A stretch of DNA of 64,000 nt from Galbibacter sp. BG1 (GTDB lineage Bacteria; Bacteroidota; Bacteroidia; Flavobacteriales; Flavobacteriaceae). Positions 7,587 to 16,271 of the stretch are shown one piece after another (position 1 is the first letter of the stretch; each line of letters opens with the position of its first letter). The stretch covers positions 248,001 through 312,000 of the forward strand of contig NZ_CP058364.1 in assembly GCF_013391805.1 (NCBI RefSeq), in the 5' to 3' direction. Below the pieces are notes generated by a model. That model ran no database searches, had not been told where the DNA came from, and worked only from the letters and a program-made list of their open reading frames with translations. The position numbers and the translations under genes are program-made.

Positions 7587-9467
7587 TTACTGGGATACAG
7601 ATTCCCGAAGTTCTTCCTGTTCGCTTACCATTTTATGTATGGGGAGTCCGTCTCTTATATCCTTCAATCGGTTTTCGTATAATTTCCCTCCCGCATAACT
7701 CGGTATTAACGCTGGTGGTTGCAGTACTTTACGGTCGGTTAATTCTTTTATAATGTTTACATGATGAAAAGCAAATTTCCCAGTAAACAAAAGTTCGTAT
7801 GAACCACCTTCTTTGAGGTAATTTCTTAGTTTAACCAGGCCTTTCAAATAAATTATATCTTTTAAGAAACCACCTCCCTGCATGATCCTTGAGGTAATAT
7901 TAAAAGCACGCTCTTTACTAAAGCCGTACTCTTTAAACAACAATTGAAAAATCCCCCTAAAATCATAATTATCTATCAAAGCCTTCCCTGCCACCACTCT
8001 TCCGGCGAGGATTCGCAACCGGTTTACTGTGAGTCCACCTGAAAGATACTCTGCCATTACAGCTACGCCTTCCTGCATGGTATCGTAATCTGCCAAACCT
8101 ATCGAGAGCTGTTCAAATGGTTGTTTGCTTCCATTAAAATAGGTAAGCACATGGGTTCCAACCTCGTGTTGAATAAGCGCTTTGGCTTCCATCCTGCCAG
8201 TTTTGTAATCCGCTGGAATATAAAGCTCCCCTTGATTGACCATCATAATGTTGACGTCCTTACGCAAATGTATTTTACTTTTAAACTGATCATCCTGATC
8301 GTGGAAATATTGAAATTCCTTTCTGGCAAAAGATGCAAACTCCCTGGCATCCATGGTAGGTCTATTTTCTTCTTCCATATCATTTGGTAAAAACCTCAAA
8401 ATCTCTTGAGCATTTTTCAATAGTTCGTCATCTACATTTCCATAGAGTTTTAAACCGTTGTAAAAGAAATTTGGACTCCCACGTTCGCTCAGCATGGAAA
8501 TTTGTTGATCTAATTCCTCCCTTTTTTCCCGAAAAAGATGAGACATCGCCGGATCGTCGACATCTTCGATCTTAAGATTGTAAAGTCTTCGCTTTATTAG
8601 ATCGGGGTCTACCGGAAGCAGACGATAATGGTAATCCAGTATTTTCTCGAATCCCGAATTGAAAAAAGTCTTTTTAATGTTGTGAATATTCGAGGGCGAT
8701 ACCAACCACAGAAACTTGTAGGATCGCTCCAATCTGGAAAGCTTTTTATCTATTTCATAAACCTTATCTTTTAAAGACTGCCTGCCCAAGGCTCTAACAC
8801 TTCTTACCCCACAAGACGTCTGTACGCGAATAAAATCGAATACGGCGAGATGAATAGCTTCTATGATCGAATCTTTAAAATCCCTAAAATATAAAGGATA
8901 AAATACCCCATCTTCATCATTAAATGCTGAAGGGATTTCTAAACCCACGACCAATGCCCCGCATTGTTTTGCTTTTGTAATAGTTAAAAGCTTGGCTTTT
9001 CCTTTTGGTTGTCGTTTGCGGGTGTTGGATATAGCAGCTTTAAAATACGCTCCCGACTTACTATCTGGAATATTTTGAAGCGCCTCCTGTAACGTATTTA
9101 AGGTAGAAGGCAAAATATCTTCTGGACCTTTTATACAAAATGAAGTCTTTTCTTTTTCAGCCAAAAAAAGTTCCAGCAGCATATACGATTTAAACCGTGT
9201 AGAGAGTAAATCGGAAATAGCGATTATTAACTTTTGGTATTTTTTAAAATCTTTGTTTCCTATTATAAGATAAGAAGCCTCATTGGCGGCAATTTTTTTA
9301 AGATGGTTGTTTTTTTTACTTCTTCGGTAAACCACCAAATAGGGAAACCCTGGTTCTATATGCAACAAACCTCCTCCTGGCAAAGAACAATTGAGTTCTT
9401 TATTTTCAGCAAGCTGATTTGTAATTTTCTTTATTTCCTTTTCTTCAAGATGGTTAATCTTCCACAT
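7587..9467 (-). CDS. DUF1704 / QEGLA-motif (MATCAP-like) putative zinc carboxypeptidase
   Basis: A 626-residue protein of the family often named 'flavohemoglobin expression-modulating QEGLA motif protein'. Residues 434-439 read HEVGTH, a zinc-metallopeptidase helix with Glu435 as candidate catalytic base, and residues 465-473 read QEGVAVMAE, the family's signature with the likely third ligand. The eukaryotic members of DUF1704 (MATCAP, KIAA0895L) remove the C-terminal tyrosine of tubulin. The N-terminal 200 residues are less conserved, with no signal peptide or membrane segment, so the protein should be cytoplasmic. It is the first gene of a cassette with an ATP-grasp ligase and an M14 hydrolase. 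The substrate is unknown; an amino-acid-trimming role on a protein or peptide is inferred from the family. Confidence 0.88.
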   Translation of the reverse strand: MWKINHLEEKEIKKITNQLAENKELNCSLPGGGLLHIEPGFPYLVVYRRSKKNNHLKKIAANEASYLIIGNKDFKKYQKLIIAISDLLSTRFKSYMLLELFLAEKEKTSFCIKGPEDILPSTLNTLQEALQNIPDSKSGAYFKAAISNTRKRQPKGKAKLLTITKAKQCGALVVGLEIPSAFNDEDGVFYPLYFRDFKDSIIEAIHLAVFDFIRVQTSCGVRSVRALGRQSLKDKVYEIDKKLSRLERSYKFLWLVSPSNIHNIKKTFFNSGFEKILDYHYRLLPVDPDLIKRRLYNLKIEDVDDPAMSHLFREKREELDQQISMLSERGSPNFFYNGLKLYGNVDDELLKNAQEILRFLPNDMEEENRPTMDAREFASFARKEFQYFHDQDDQFKSKIHLRKDVNIMMVNQGELYIPADYKTGRMEAKALIQHEVGTHVLTYFNGSKQPFEQLSIGLADYDTMQEGVAVMAEYLSGGLTVNRLRILAGRVVAGKALIDNYDFRGIFQLLFKEYGFSKERAFNITSRIMQGGGFLKDIIYLKGLVKLRNYLKEGGSYELLFTGKFAFHHVNIIKELTDRKVLQPPALIPSYAGGKLYENRLKDIRDGLPIHKMVSEQEELRESVSQ

Positions 9468-9611
9468 ATTTCAAACGTTCCTAAACTTTCTTATTATCTT
9501 AAAGTTATAGAAAATTGAGCCTTAACACCATCAAAATGAAGGATTTTACATAATTTTTATGCTAAAAATGGAATGATTGTTAAATCATGTTAGAGATTGT
9601 TGAAATAAAAG

Positions 9612-10817
9612 TTAGTCTATCGGTCTACGTACCAAAGGCATTTTAAAGGTAAAAGTGGTACGCATATCATCAGACTTCACATTTACTACTCCATTGTGTG
9701 CTTTTGCAATTTCAGAAACAATATATAGCCCAAGACCTAATCCAGATTCGTTTTTAGGTGTATGCTCTTTATAATAAGGCTTAAATAAATTATTGATTTT
9801 TGTGTCCGGTATTTTTTTGCCCCCATTGGTTACCGACATTATAAAGTTTCTATGCTCGATATACACATCTACTTGGAGCGGCTGTTTTCGGCTTCCGTGC
9901 TTTAAAGCATTCCCCAACAAATTAGATAGTAGTTGAGCGATGCGGTGCGGGTCGCATAAAACACTTTCGTTAAATTTGATATTGCTAATTACTTCCCGGG
10001 AAGGATCGAGCGCTCGCGCTTCTGCAATTACTTGCTTTATCTCTTTAAGAAGTTCTTTTCTGTCCCGTTCCAATTTTAATTTTATACCATCCCCTAAATG
10101 TCCTTTCGCAAAATCCAAAAGATTATCTATAAGCTCCTGCATACGGTAGGAAGAAGATTTTATAATATCTATCTGCCTTAACACAGGTTTTGGTAAATCT
10201 TGTTTTAATAAAATATCGGCCGACATCCGGGCTGTGCCAACAGGGTTACGCAAATCGTGCCCTAGTACGGCGATAAACGTTTCACGTAGTTCGGCTATTT
10301 TACGTTCCTCGCGCAGTTGGAGCTTTGTATTTTTGAGATCATCCGTCATTTCCAAATGCAGGGAGATTAATTCCGCATACATTTTGAACATTTCTAAAAT
10401 TTCTGGATTCTTTAACTTTACTGGCTTCGGGTCGAGCGCAAATAAAGTACCGAAGAATTCTTTATTTTTTCTATAAATTGGAACTGCTATATAGCTTTGA
10501 AAACCAAATAAGGGCGGACTCGGGTGTGATGAATAGTAGAGATCTTCGGTAGCATCTTCAATTATCACTTTTTGACCGTGTTCCCTTATTTCGCTACAAA
10601 TGGTATTGTTAACATCTAGTTGGTCGCCAGATTTCAGCTTAAAATTAATGTTATCCATCGAAGTACAGGTAACCCATTCTTTCTCCGTAACCCGTGAAAC
10701 GGCGGCAAAACCCATGCCCGTTGTTTTACAGATTACATTTAAGATGGATGGAACAATCTTAATGTCTTGGATTGATTCCACATCCATTTGTACATCGATG
10801 TCTAATTCTTGATACAT
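9612..10817 (-). CDS. cytoplasmic GAF-domain sensor histidine kinase
   Basis: A 401-residue soluble histidine kinase. A GAF domain spans about residues 25-155 (FAAVSRVTEKEW, CSEIREHGQKVIIED, QSYIAVPIYRKNKEFFGTLFALD), then a short coiled coil leads to the HisKA H-box VLGHDLRNP with His187. The catalytic domain has the N-box LLSNLLGNALKHG and the G-box ESGLGLGLYIVSEIA. There is no membrane segment, so the signal is internal. No response regulator is adjacent; the next gene on the same strand, 144 bases downstream, begins the DUF1704 cassette, and an AraC-family gene lies divergently upstream. The partner is therefore unknown. Confidence 0.93.
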   Translation of the reverse strand: MYQELDIDVQMDVESIQDIKIVPSILNVICKTTGMGFAAVSRVTEKEWVTCTSMDNINFKLKSGDQLDVNNTICSEIREHGQKVIIEDATEDLYYSSHPSPPLFGFQSYIAVPIYRKNKEFFGTLFALDPKPVKLKNPEILEMFKMYAELISLHLEMTDDLKNTKLQLREERKIAELRETFIAVLGHDLRNPVGTARMSADILLKQDLPKPVLRQIDIIKSSSYRMQELIDNLLDFAKGHLGDGIKLKLERDRKELLKEIKQVIAEARALDPSREVISNIKFNESVLCDPHRIAQLLSNLLGNALKHGSRKQPLQVDVYIEHRNFIMSVTNGGKKIPDTKINNLFKPYYKEHTPKNESGLGLGLYIVSEIAKAHNGVVNVKSDDMRTTFTFKMPLVRRPID

Positions 10818-11086
10818 AATCTCTTAGAAGGTTAGATTTTAAGTTGAAATGCCGTTAACAGCAATACGCTAAGATACCATATTAAACGCATAATCTACCA
10901 ACCAGGTAGGCATATATAATGGTTTGTGTTATTATTATTTTCGATTGCGTTAAAACGGGGTGTTTTCAAAAAAGAATTAAAGAGATAATCAGCTTAAACG
11001 TGCTTTTCCTATTGGTTAGTTTTTCCCTCAAATAAGAAAATAATTAGTAATTTAGCTTTATTCTTTCAACAACCTAAATTATATAA

Positions 11087-12130
11087 ATGAACAGCATTAA
11101 GGTACAGTCTTTACCTATAGATGAAGTTATTCAAGATATCGCCATTGCATTGAATACCGATTTCAAAGTAATTTGCGAAGAATACATCTTAGAAATCCCA
11201 GAAAAATATGGAGAAGGAACCATAAAAGGCATCAATTTTAGTAGAGGATTGGGATTAATACAGTACAATTGTTGTTTTAAAGAAGATTTGGAAATTCAGT
11301 TTGTCGTAGATGATGTTCACCCCATAAAATTTATTTTTTGTCAAGAAGGGGATTTCTATCACCGTTTCGAAAATTCCAATAAATTAAACCACATTTCTCA
11401 ATTTCAAAATGCGATAGTAGCTAGCCAAAATAGTTTTGGGCACGTATTTCAGCTAAAGGCCAATACCCAAGTATCTATTAATAGTGTGGAGGTTATCCGG
11501 GCTTTATTCGAGGAAAGGCTACGTTGCGACATGGACGATCTCGACAAAAGCTTACTCGATCTTTTTAAGGATAAAAAAGGCGCCAAACCATTTTATTATG
11601 AAGGTTTTTACAGTTTAATAATTGCCAATACCCTTAAAAATATAAATAACTATGCTGAAGAACGCTTTTTAAGAAATCTGTTTTTGGAGGGGAAAACCTA
11701 TGTGGTGTTGGCCCAACAAATACTTCAGTACAAAGATGATAAAGAAAACGGCGATGAGCGAAAGCTTTTAAGACAGCATGAGATAAAAATCATTGAAAAA
11801 GCCGCCAATCACATTCAACATAATTTAAATAACCTAGACACTATTTCTGAAATAGCTTCAGAAGTAGGTGTTAACCCCAACAAACTTCAATTGGGATTTC
11901 AAGAATTATACGGTCAAACTGTTAATGATTATATTAAAAACATACGGCTCAGCACGGCCACTACCCTATTAACAGAAACAGATTTTTCAATGTTGGAAAT
12001 TCAAGATCGAATTGGTATTTCCAGTAAGAGTTATTTCTCTAAAATTTTTAAAGATCATTACGGTATCTCCCCTTCAAAATTCCGGCAGGATAATAGAAAT
12101 GCTCTGTTGAAAAAAAGAAAAGAAGCTTAA
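11087..12130 (+). CDS. AraC-family transcriptional regulator
   Basis: A 347-residue DNA-binding regulator. The C-terminal hundred residues (about 240-340) contain two helix-turn-helix units: NLDTISEIASEVGVNPNKLQLGFQELYG and FSMLEIQDRIGISSKSYFSKIFKDHYGISPSKFR (shown here as the second unit, ending in the AraC signature). The N-terminal 230 residues resemble no ligand-binding domain that I can name. It is preceded by a 269-base gap shared with the divergent histidine kinase, with the near -7 element TAGCTTTA at 11053-11060. It converges on the lipoprotein gene with 15 bases between. Its targets are unknown. Confidence 0.9.
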   Translation: MNSIKVQSLPIDEVIQDIAIALNTDFKVICEEYILEIPEKYGEGTIKGINFSRGLGLIQYNCCFKEDLEIQFVVDDVHPIKFIFCQEGDFYHRFENSNKLNHISQFQNAIVASQNSFGHVFQLKANTQVSINSVEVIRALFEERLRCDMDDLDKSLLDLFKDKKGAKPFYYEGFYSLIIANTLKNINNYAEERFLRNLFLEGKTYVVLAQQILQYKDDKENGDERKLLRQHEIKIIEKAANHIQHNLNNLDTISEIASEVGVNPNKLQLGFQELYGQTVNDYIKNIRLSTATTLLTETDFSMLEIQDRIGISSKSYFSKIFKDHYGISPSKFRQDNRNALLKKRKEA

Positions 12131-12145
12131 TTCCACAATTCAATT

Positions 12146-12940
12146 TTAATGCCCAGAATGATCCATGGAACTGTGATTTCCGTGATGTCCGCCATGATCG
12201 TGCCCATACATTTGATTCCAAACATCGTTGGGGTTATCTAAGTAAACATACGCATGTGTCATCCAGCCGAAAACAACTGGCAGAAAAGTTCCATCAAATT
12301 TTTCACAGTCCGATTTTGAAGCAATACTGCTCGTAGGTCCATAAACGGGGGTTCCATCTGGAAAGGTTTTTTGCCATTCCTCTTTATCCCAAATAGGTTT
12401 TGGCACACATACCTTTTGGTGCAAATGCCATTGTGTTACCGACAGTGGCGCCAAATCGTTCAATTCCTCTTTGGAAGCATCCACTGGAGCGGTAATCATG
12501 GCGCCAATAAGTTTCCATCCATTCCCATCCCGCTCATAAAGAATAGATCCTGGTTTTTCTGAATTAAAACCTTTTTTCATTTCTTTTTCTGAATACTTCC
12601 TATGCACCAAATGAACAATATTCATATCTGCAGGTGGTTCGGGCGGAAAAAACTCGTACCCTTCTTCTTTTGCTACATCAATATCTTTAAACCTAATAAT
12701 ATTTTTTTCGATTACCTCTACCAAACTATCGGCCCTACGCTGGTCTCCATCCTGCTCCGGTAACTTCTTCGTCATTGCCATATGCGGATCGTTGGGCATT
12801 GGCATTAAAATATCGTACACCCTTATATCCGACAAAGGTGCTGAAATAGCATTGGTAACGATATTATCTACCGTGGAGGCACAGCTTAAAACCAAGCCGG
12901 CAAAGCAAAATATAAGGGCAAATCTCAGGGAATTCTTCAT
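12146..12940 (-). CDS. lipoprotein with His-rich C-terminal tail, function unknown
   Basis: A 264-residue lipoprotein: the signal sequence ends LVLS-Cys20. The body has several His/Cys positions that look like a metal site, notably NIVHLVHRKY, WHLHQKVCVPKP, KSDCEKFDG and GWMTHAYVYLDNP. The last 22 residues are a His/Gly tail (MYGHDHGGHHGNHSSMDHSGH) typical of proteins that bind Ni, Zn or Cu. I do not recognise a named family. It lies 68 bases downstream of kynureninase on the same strand and may be read through from it, but the functional link is not obvious. A periplasmic metal-binding role is inference from residue composition only. Confidence 0.8.
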   Translation of the reverse strand: MKNSLRFALIFCFAGLVLSCASTVDNIVTNAISAPLSDIRVYDILMPMPNDPHMAMTKKLPEQDGDQRRADSLVEVIEKNIIRFKDIDVAKEEGYEFFPPEPPADMNIVHLVHRKYSEKEMKKGFNSEKPGSILYERDGNGWKLIGAMITAPVDASKEELNDLAPLSVTQWHLHQKVCVPKPIWDKEEWQKTFPDGTPVYGPTSSIASKSDCEKFDGTFLPVVFGWMTHAYVYLDNPNDVWNQMYGHDHGGHHGNHSSMDHSGH

Positions 12941-13008
12941 ACTATTATTTTTAGTTTCTACTCATTAAAACACAAATAATGCCAAATTCTGACTCTAATT
13001 TAAAGTTT

Positions 13009-14286
13009 TTAATTGATTTGTTGAATTCCTCTTTTTAGAATTTGACCGAATTCATACATTTCTTCAAAAGAATTATAGAAAGGCGTTGGCGCCAAGCGAA
13101 TAACATTGGGTTCCCTCCAATCGGTTATCACTCCGTTTTCCATTAGATAATCGAACAACTCCTTTCCTTGTCCATGAAGAAAAACCGATAACTGGCAACC
13201 TCGCTCTTTAGGGGTTATTATTTCAAAAATAGTAGTGTCTCCCAATTCGGCATCGATAGTGTGCAAAACAAATTCTAGGTAAGCGGTTAAAACATTACGC
13301 TTTGCTATAAGCTCATCCATTGAGACTTCATCGAAAAGGGAAAGCGATGCCAAATAAGGTGCGATGGACAAAACTGGAGCATTGCTTACTTGCCAAGCTT
13401 CGGCATTGGACATAGGGTGGAATTCTGGTTCCATTAAAAAACGTGTTTCCTTTTTGGTGCCCCACCAACCTTCAAATCGAGGGATATCTTTTTTATCTAA
13501 GTATTTTTCATTTATATAAGCGCCAGAAGCGTTACCCGGCCCACTATTCATATATTTATAGCTGCACCAGGCTGCAAAATCCACTCCCCATTTATTTAAT
13601 TCCAATTTTACATTGCCAGCAGCATGCGCTAGATCCCAACCAACAAAAGCTCCATTTTTTTTACCCGCTTTGGTAATGGTTTCCATATCGAAAACTTGAC
13701 CGTTGTAATAATTTACACCTCCAATTAAAACCAGTGCCAATTCATCTCCAACCGCATCAATCTCTTTCACTACATCTTCTGTACGCCAAAAGTTTTCACC
13801 TTTGCGCTTTTTAACCTCAACAATAGCTTCCTTAGGATCGAAGCCATGAAACCTAACTTGACTGGCCAACATATACTGGTCTGAAGGAAAAGCTTTTTCC
13901 TCACAGATTATTTTAAATCTTTTTTTGGTGGGTCTATAAAAAGAAACCATTAATAGATGTAGGTTTACAGTAAGTGTATTCATAACAGTGACCTCTTCTG
14001 GCTTAGCCCCTACCACTTTTGAAAGAGGTTCCGAAAGGCGTTCATGATAATCCCACCAAGGCTTTTCCGCTTTAAAATGACCTTCAACAGCAAGTCCCCC
14101 CCAATCGTTCATGATATCATTTATATATTTCTGGCTACGTTTTGGTTGTAATCCCAGTGAATTCCCGGTAAAATAAATCACCTTTTTCCCATTGATTACC
14201 GGGAAAATAAATTCATCTTTATAAACCGCTAATTTATCTTGAGCATCTAATTTCTTTGCGAAATCACGTGTGTTTTCAAACTGCAT
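13009..14286 (-). CDS. kynU: kynureninase
   Basis: A pyridoxal-phosphate enzyme that cleaves kynurenine to anthranilate and alanine (or 3-hydroxykynurenine to 3-hydroxyanthranilate). Its 425 residues are the usual length. FTGNSLGLQP (39-48) is the family N-terminal motif, VGWDLAHAAGN supplies Asp218 and His221 near the cofactor, and CSYKYMNSGPG carries the Schiff-base lysine Lys244; RFEGWWGTKK follows. No tryptophan dioxygenase, kynurenine monooxygenase or hydroxyanthranilate dioxygenase gene is in the window, so the rest of the pathway, catabolic or for NAD synthesis, must be elsewhere. Confidence 0.95.
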   Translation of the reverse strand: MQFENTRDFAKKLDAQDKLAVYKDEFIFPVINGKKVIYFTGNSLGLQPKRSQKYINDIMNDWGGLAVEGHFKAEKPWWDYHERLSEPLSKVVGAKPEEVTVMNTLTVNLHLLMVSFYRPTKKRFKIICEEKAFPSDQYMLASQVRFHGFDPKEAIVEVKKRKGENFWRTEDVVKEIDAVGDELALVLIGGVNYYNGQVFDMETITKAGKKNGAFVGWDLAHAAGNVKLELNKWGVDFAAWCSYKYMNSGPGNASGAYINEKYLDKKDIPRFEGWWGTKKETRFLMEPEFHPMSNAEAWQVSNAPVLSIAPYLASLSLFDEVSMDELIAKRNVLTAYLEFVLHTIDAELGDTTIFEIITPKERGCQLSVFLHGQGKELFDYLMENGVITDWREPNVIRLAPTPFYNSFEEMYEFGQILKRGIQQIN

Positions 14287-14302
14287 GTGGCATTGTTTTT
14301 CA

Positions 14303-14310
14303 CAAAAATA
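14303..14310 (-). promoter_or_regulatory. candidate -7 element for kynU
   Basis: CAAAAATA on the plus strand reads TATTTTTG on the minus strand, a full match to the Bacteroidota -7 element TAnnTTTG, 17 bases upstream of the kynU ATG. No -33 TTG at normal spacing is seen, so this is tentative. Confidence 0.35.
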
Positions 14311-14434
14311 GGCACTTAAATTGGAAGTGGGAAGTTTTAGCCTTCATCCATTTCTTTCGATAAGGGAATTTCTAAAAATTTGAACCTGTCGATTCATCAG
14401 AAAGAATTACATTTATAATTAATTCTATCCTAAA

Positions 14435-15157
14435 ATGAAGCTATTGAAAATTTTTAAATCTGTTTGTCTACTTGTATTATTGATAACGGTTAAAACTACG
14501 TTTGCCCAACAGGAATATTCTGAAGAAATACTTATAGGAAAAGGAGACCCTGCATTGCATGGGGAAGGAATCGGACTTCAAGAAGAGGCTTACCAATCTT
14601 TTCTAAAAATGAAAGACGCTGCCAAACAAGAAGGCATCGATTTAAAAGTAGTTTCTGGTTATCGAAATTTCGACAGGCAAAAATCCATTTGGGAGCGAAA
14701 GTACACCAACTATACCGCTGGAGGTTTATCGCCCGAAGAAGCTATTAAAAAAATAGTGGAATATTCTACTATTCCCGGAACAAGCAGGCATCATTGGGGG
14801 ACTGATATAGATATTATCGATGGTTCTAAAAAGGTTGATGGAGATGTTCTGGATCCAGGTAAATTTCATGGCAACGGCCCTTTTTGCAAGCTTAAAGAAT
14901 GGCTCGATAAAAATGCGAATACTTATGGGTTTTATTTAGTTTATACCGACACCCCAAAAAGAAAAGGTTTTAAGTACGAACCGTGGCATTTTAGCTACCG
15001 CCCTATTTCTAAACCTATGCTGGAAGCTTACAAAAAACTGGATATCATTTCTATTTTAAAGCGCTATCAACTTATGGGAAGTGAGTATTTAACAGAAACG
15101 TTTATGAAAACTTATATTACCAACAACATCTCTGATATTAATCCGGAATTAAAATAA
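14435..15157 (+). CDS. secreted M15B (VanY-type) D-alanyl-D-alanine carboxypeptidase
   Basis: A peptidoglycan carboxypeptidase of 240 residues, exported by a signal peptide of about 24 residues (ending TTFAQ). The zinc site of the M15B family is complete: SRHHWGTDID provides His119 and Asp126, and EPWH provides Glu182 and His185; SGYRNFDRQKSIW is the conserved substrate-side motif. It should trim the terminal D-alanine of stem peptides or act as an LD/DL-carboxypeptidase in recycling. Housekeeping use is more likely than vancomycin resistance, because no vanRS or ligase gene is near. It stands alone between divergent kynU and a small membrane protein gene. Confidence 0.92.
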   Translation: MKLLKIFKSVCLLVLLITVKTTFAQQEYSEEILIGKGDPALHGEGIGLQEEAYQSFLKMKDAAKQEGIDLKVVSGYRNFDRQKSIWERKYTNYTAGGLSPEEAIKKIVEYSTIPGTSRHHWGTDIDIIDGSKKVDGDVLDPGKFHGNGPFCKLKEWLDKNANTYGFYLVYTDTPKRKGFKYEPWHFSYRPISKPMLEAYKKLDIISILKRYQLMGSEYLTETFMKTYITNNISDINPELK

Positions 15158-15366
15158 TATTCTCGGTTTTTGGGATAAAAAATTTATCGAAGCTACCATT
15201 TAACAAAAATAATGACTTCTTATCGTTTCAGTAGGGATCTCATTTTTAATGCTTTGAAAAATGTAGTAGTTTTAAAATAGCATTAAATGCATTCCCAAAA
15301 CTCTATACTTTGTAAATAATCTATTTAAAGCTAAAATTATTTATTAATTAGTTTTAAATATTTTGT

Positions 15367-15534
15367 ATGACAACACTTTTACTCCTTAAAGAGCTTTATT
15401 CCAGCTCCTTTTCAGAATTAAAGAACAATTATGTGGCAACGCTTTTAAAAGCTGTAATGTGGTTTACCATTGCATGTTTTTTAATAGCAGTGTATGCATT
15501 TTTTTACCGCCTTTTTACCGGGTTTCCTATTTAA
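15367..15534 (+). CDS. small single-pass membrane protein (55 aa)
   Basis: ATG at 15367 to TAA at 15534. The first 27 residues (MTTLLLLKELYSSSFSEL and on) form an amphipathic head and residues about 28-50 a hydrophobic helix (AVMWFTIACFLIAVYAFFY). The N-terminal pattern resembles a small uncharacterised flavobacterial family that I recall as DUF6747, but I am not certain of the name. It has its own gap upstream and a strong terminator 27 bases after its stop, which supports a real gene. Function unknown. Confidence 0.65.
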   Translation: MTTLLLLKELYSSSFSELKNNYVATLLKAVMWFTIACFLIAVYAFFYRLFTGFPI

Positions 15535-15561
15535 AAGAAGGCAAATCCCGAGAGCTAACAT

Positions 15562-15591
15562 AAAAAATCCCGCAGTTGCGGGATTTTTTTT
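15562..15591. terminator. strong intrinsic terminator, probably bidirectional
   Basis: AAAAATCCCGCA and TGCGGGATTTTT form a perfect 12-bp stem on a two-base loop, flanked by A-run and T-run. It separates the convergent 55-residue gene and the ankyrin gene and should work in both directions. Confidence 0.9.
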
Positions 15592-15625
15592 AGATCGCTA
15601 AATCAAATTAATTAAATTCTGAGAT

Positions 15626-16027
15626 TTAAGAATTCAATGCTTTCTCCAAAACAGCTTGTGCATCTTTGGCGTTAGATAATTTTGCATACTCCATAGCCGT
15701 ATATCCCTTACCGGAACATTTTGTTTTTAAATCGGCTTGGTGTAGAACCAATAGCTCCAAAATATCTGCACGATTGTACCTAGCAGCATACATGGCTGGT
15801 GTCATTCCATTGGACTTTTCGTTTACATCTGCTCCCAAACTGATTAATTTTTGTACCGTGGCTAAATCTCCCTTAACAATAGACATGCAAAAGGGCGAGA
15901 CTTTTGGTGAAGGCTTTACGACCAAAATGGTGGTAGCTGTTTTAAATTCTTTTTCGTTTTTTGATGTGTTTGCAAAAGTTATTCCGGCAGACAGGAATAA
16001 GGCGATTACAAGTGCTAACTTTCTCAT
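15626..16027 (-). CDS. secreted ankyrin-repeat protein
   Basis: A small exported protein of 133 residues. The signal peptide covers residues 1-19 (ending TFA). Two to three ankyrin repeats follow from about residue 45: FCMSIVKGDLATVQKLISLGADVNEK, then GMTPAMYAARYNRADILELLVLHQADLKTK, then GYTAMEYAKLSNAKDAQAVLEKAL (each given only by its pattern of DVN, TPAMYAA and TAMEYA motifs). Ankyrin repeats bind other proteins; no enzymatic domain is present. Monocistronic, ending at the shared terminator. The partner is unknown. Confidence 0.88.
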   Translation of the reverse strand: MRKLALVIALFLSAGITFANTSKNEKEFKTATTILVVKPSPKVSPFCMSIVKGDLATVQKLISLGADVNEKSNGMTPAMYAARYNRADILELLVLHQADLKTKCSGKGYTAMEYAKLSNAKDAQAVLEKALNS

Positions 16028-16244
16028 AATATTTAGTTTTACTGGTTATATTAAAAAGACGCCGCACCGCATAAATTGTTTCACTACTAATTTAGCTTTA
16101 ACGTATGTTTAACTTCTTTCTGTTAATTTTAACCTATTCTACATCAGAATGTTATAAAAACAACGCTTTAAGGTTATTATTTTACGGTATGAAACATCAC
16201 TGCAAATATTGGCTTGGCTGCTTTCCGCAAAAATTTTATAATAG

Positions 16245-16252
16245 TATCTTTG
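16245..16252 (+). promoter_or_regulatory. candidate -7 element for gpmI
   Basis: TATCTTTG matches TAnnTTTG exactly and lies 19 bases upstream of the gpmI ATG, giving a short leader. The nearest upstream TTG (16214-16216) is 28 bases away, longer than usual. Confidence 0.45.
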
Positions 16253-16271
16253 AAGTATAATTAATACTGAT

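Noticed and set aside
10896-10910. Short inverted repeat CTACC-AACCA-GGTAG upstream of the AraC gene
   Set aside because: Five-base arms in an AT-rich gap could easily arise by chance; not strong enough to call an operator.
14435-15157. Vancomycin resistance determinant
   Set aside because: VanY-type carboxypeptidase motifs are present, but no vanA/H/X/R/S neighbours; a housekeeping peptidoglycan enzyme is more likely.
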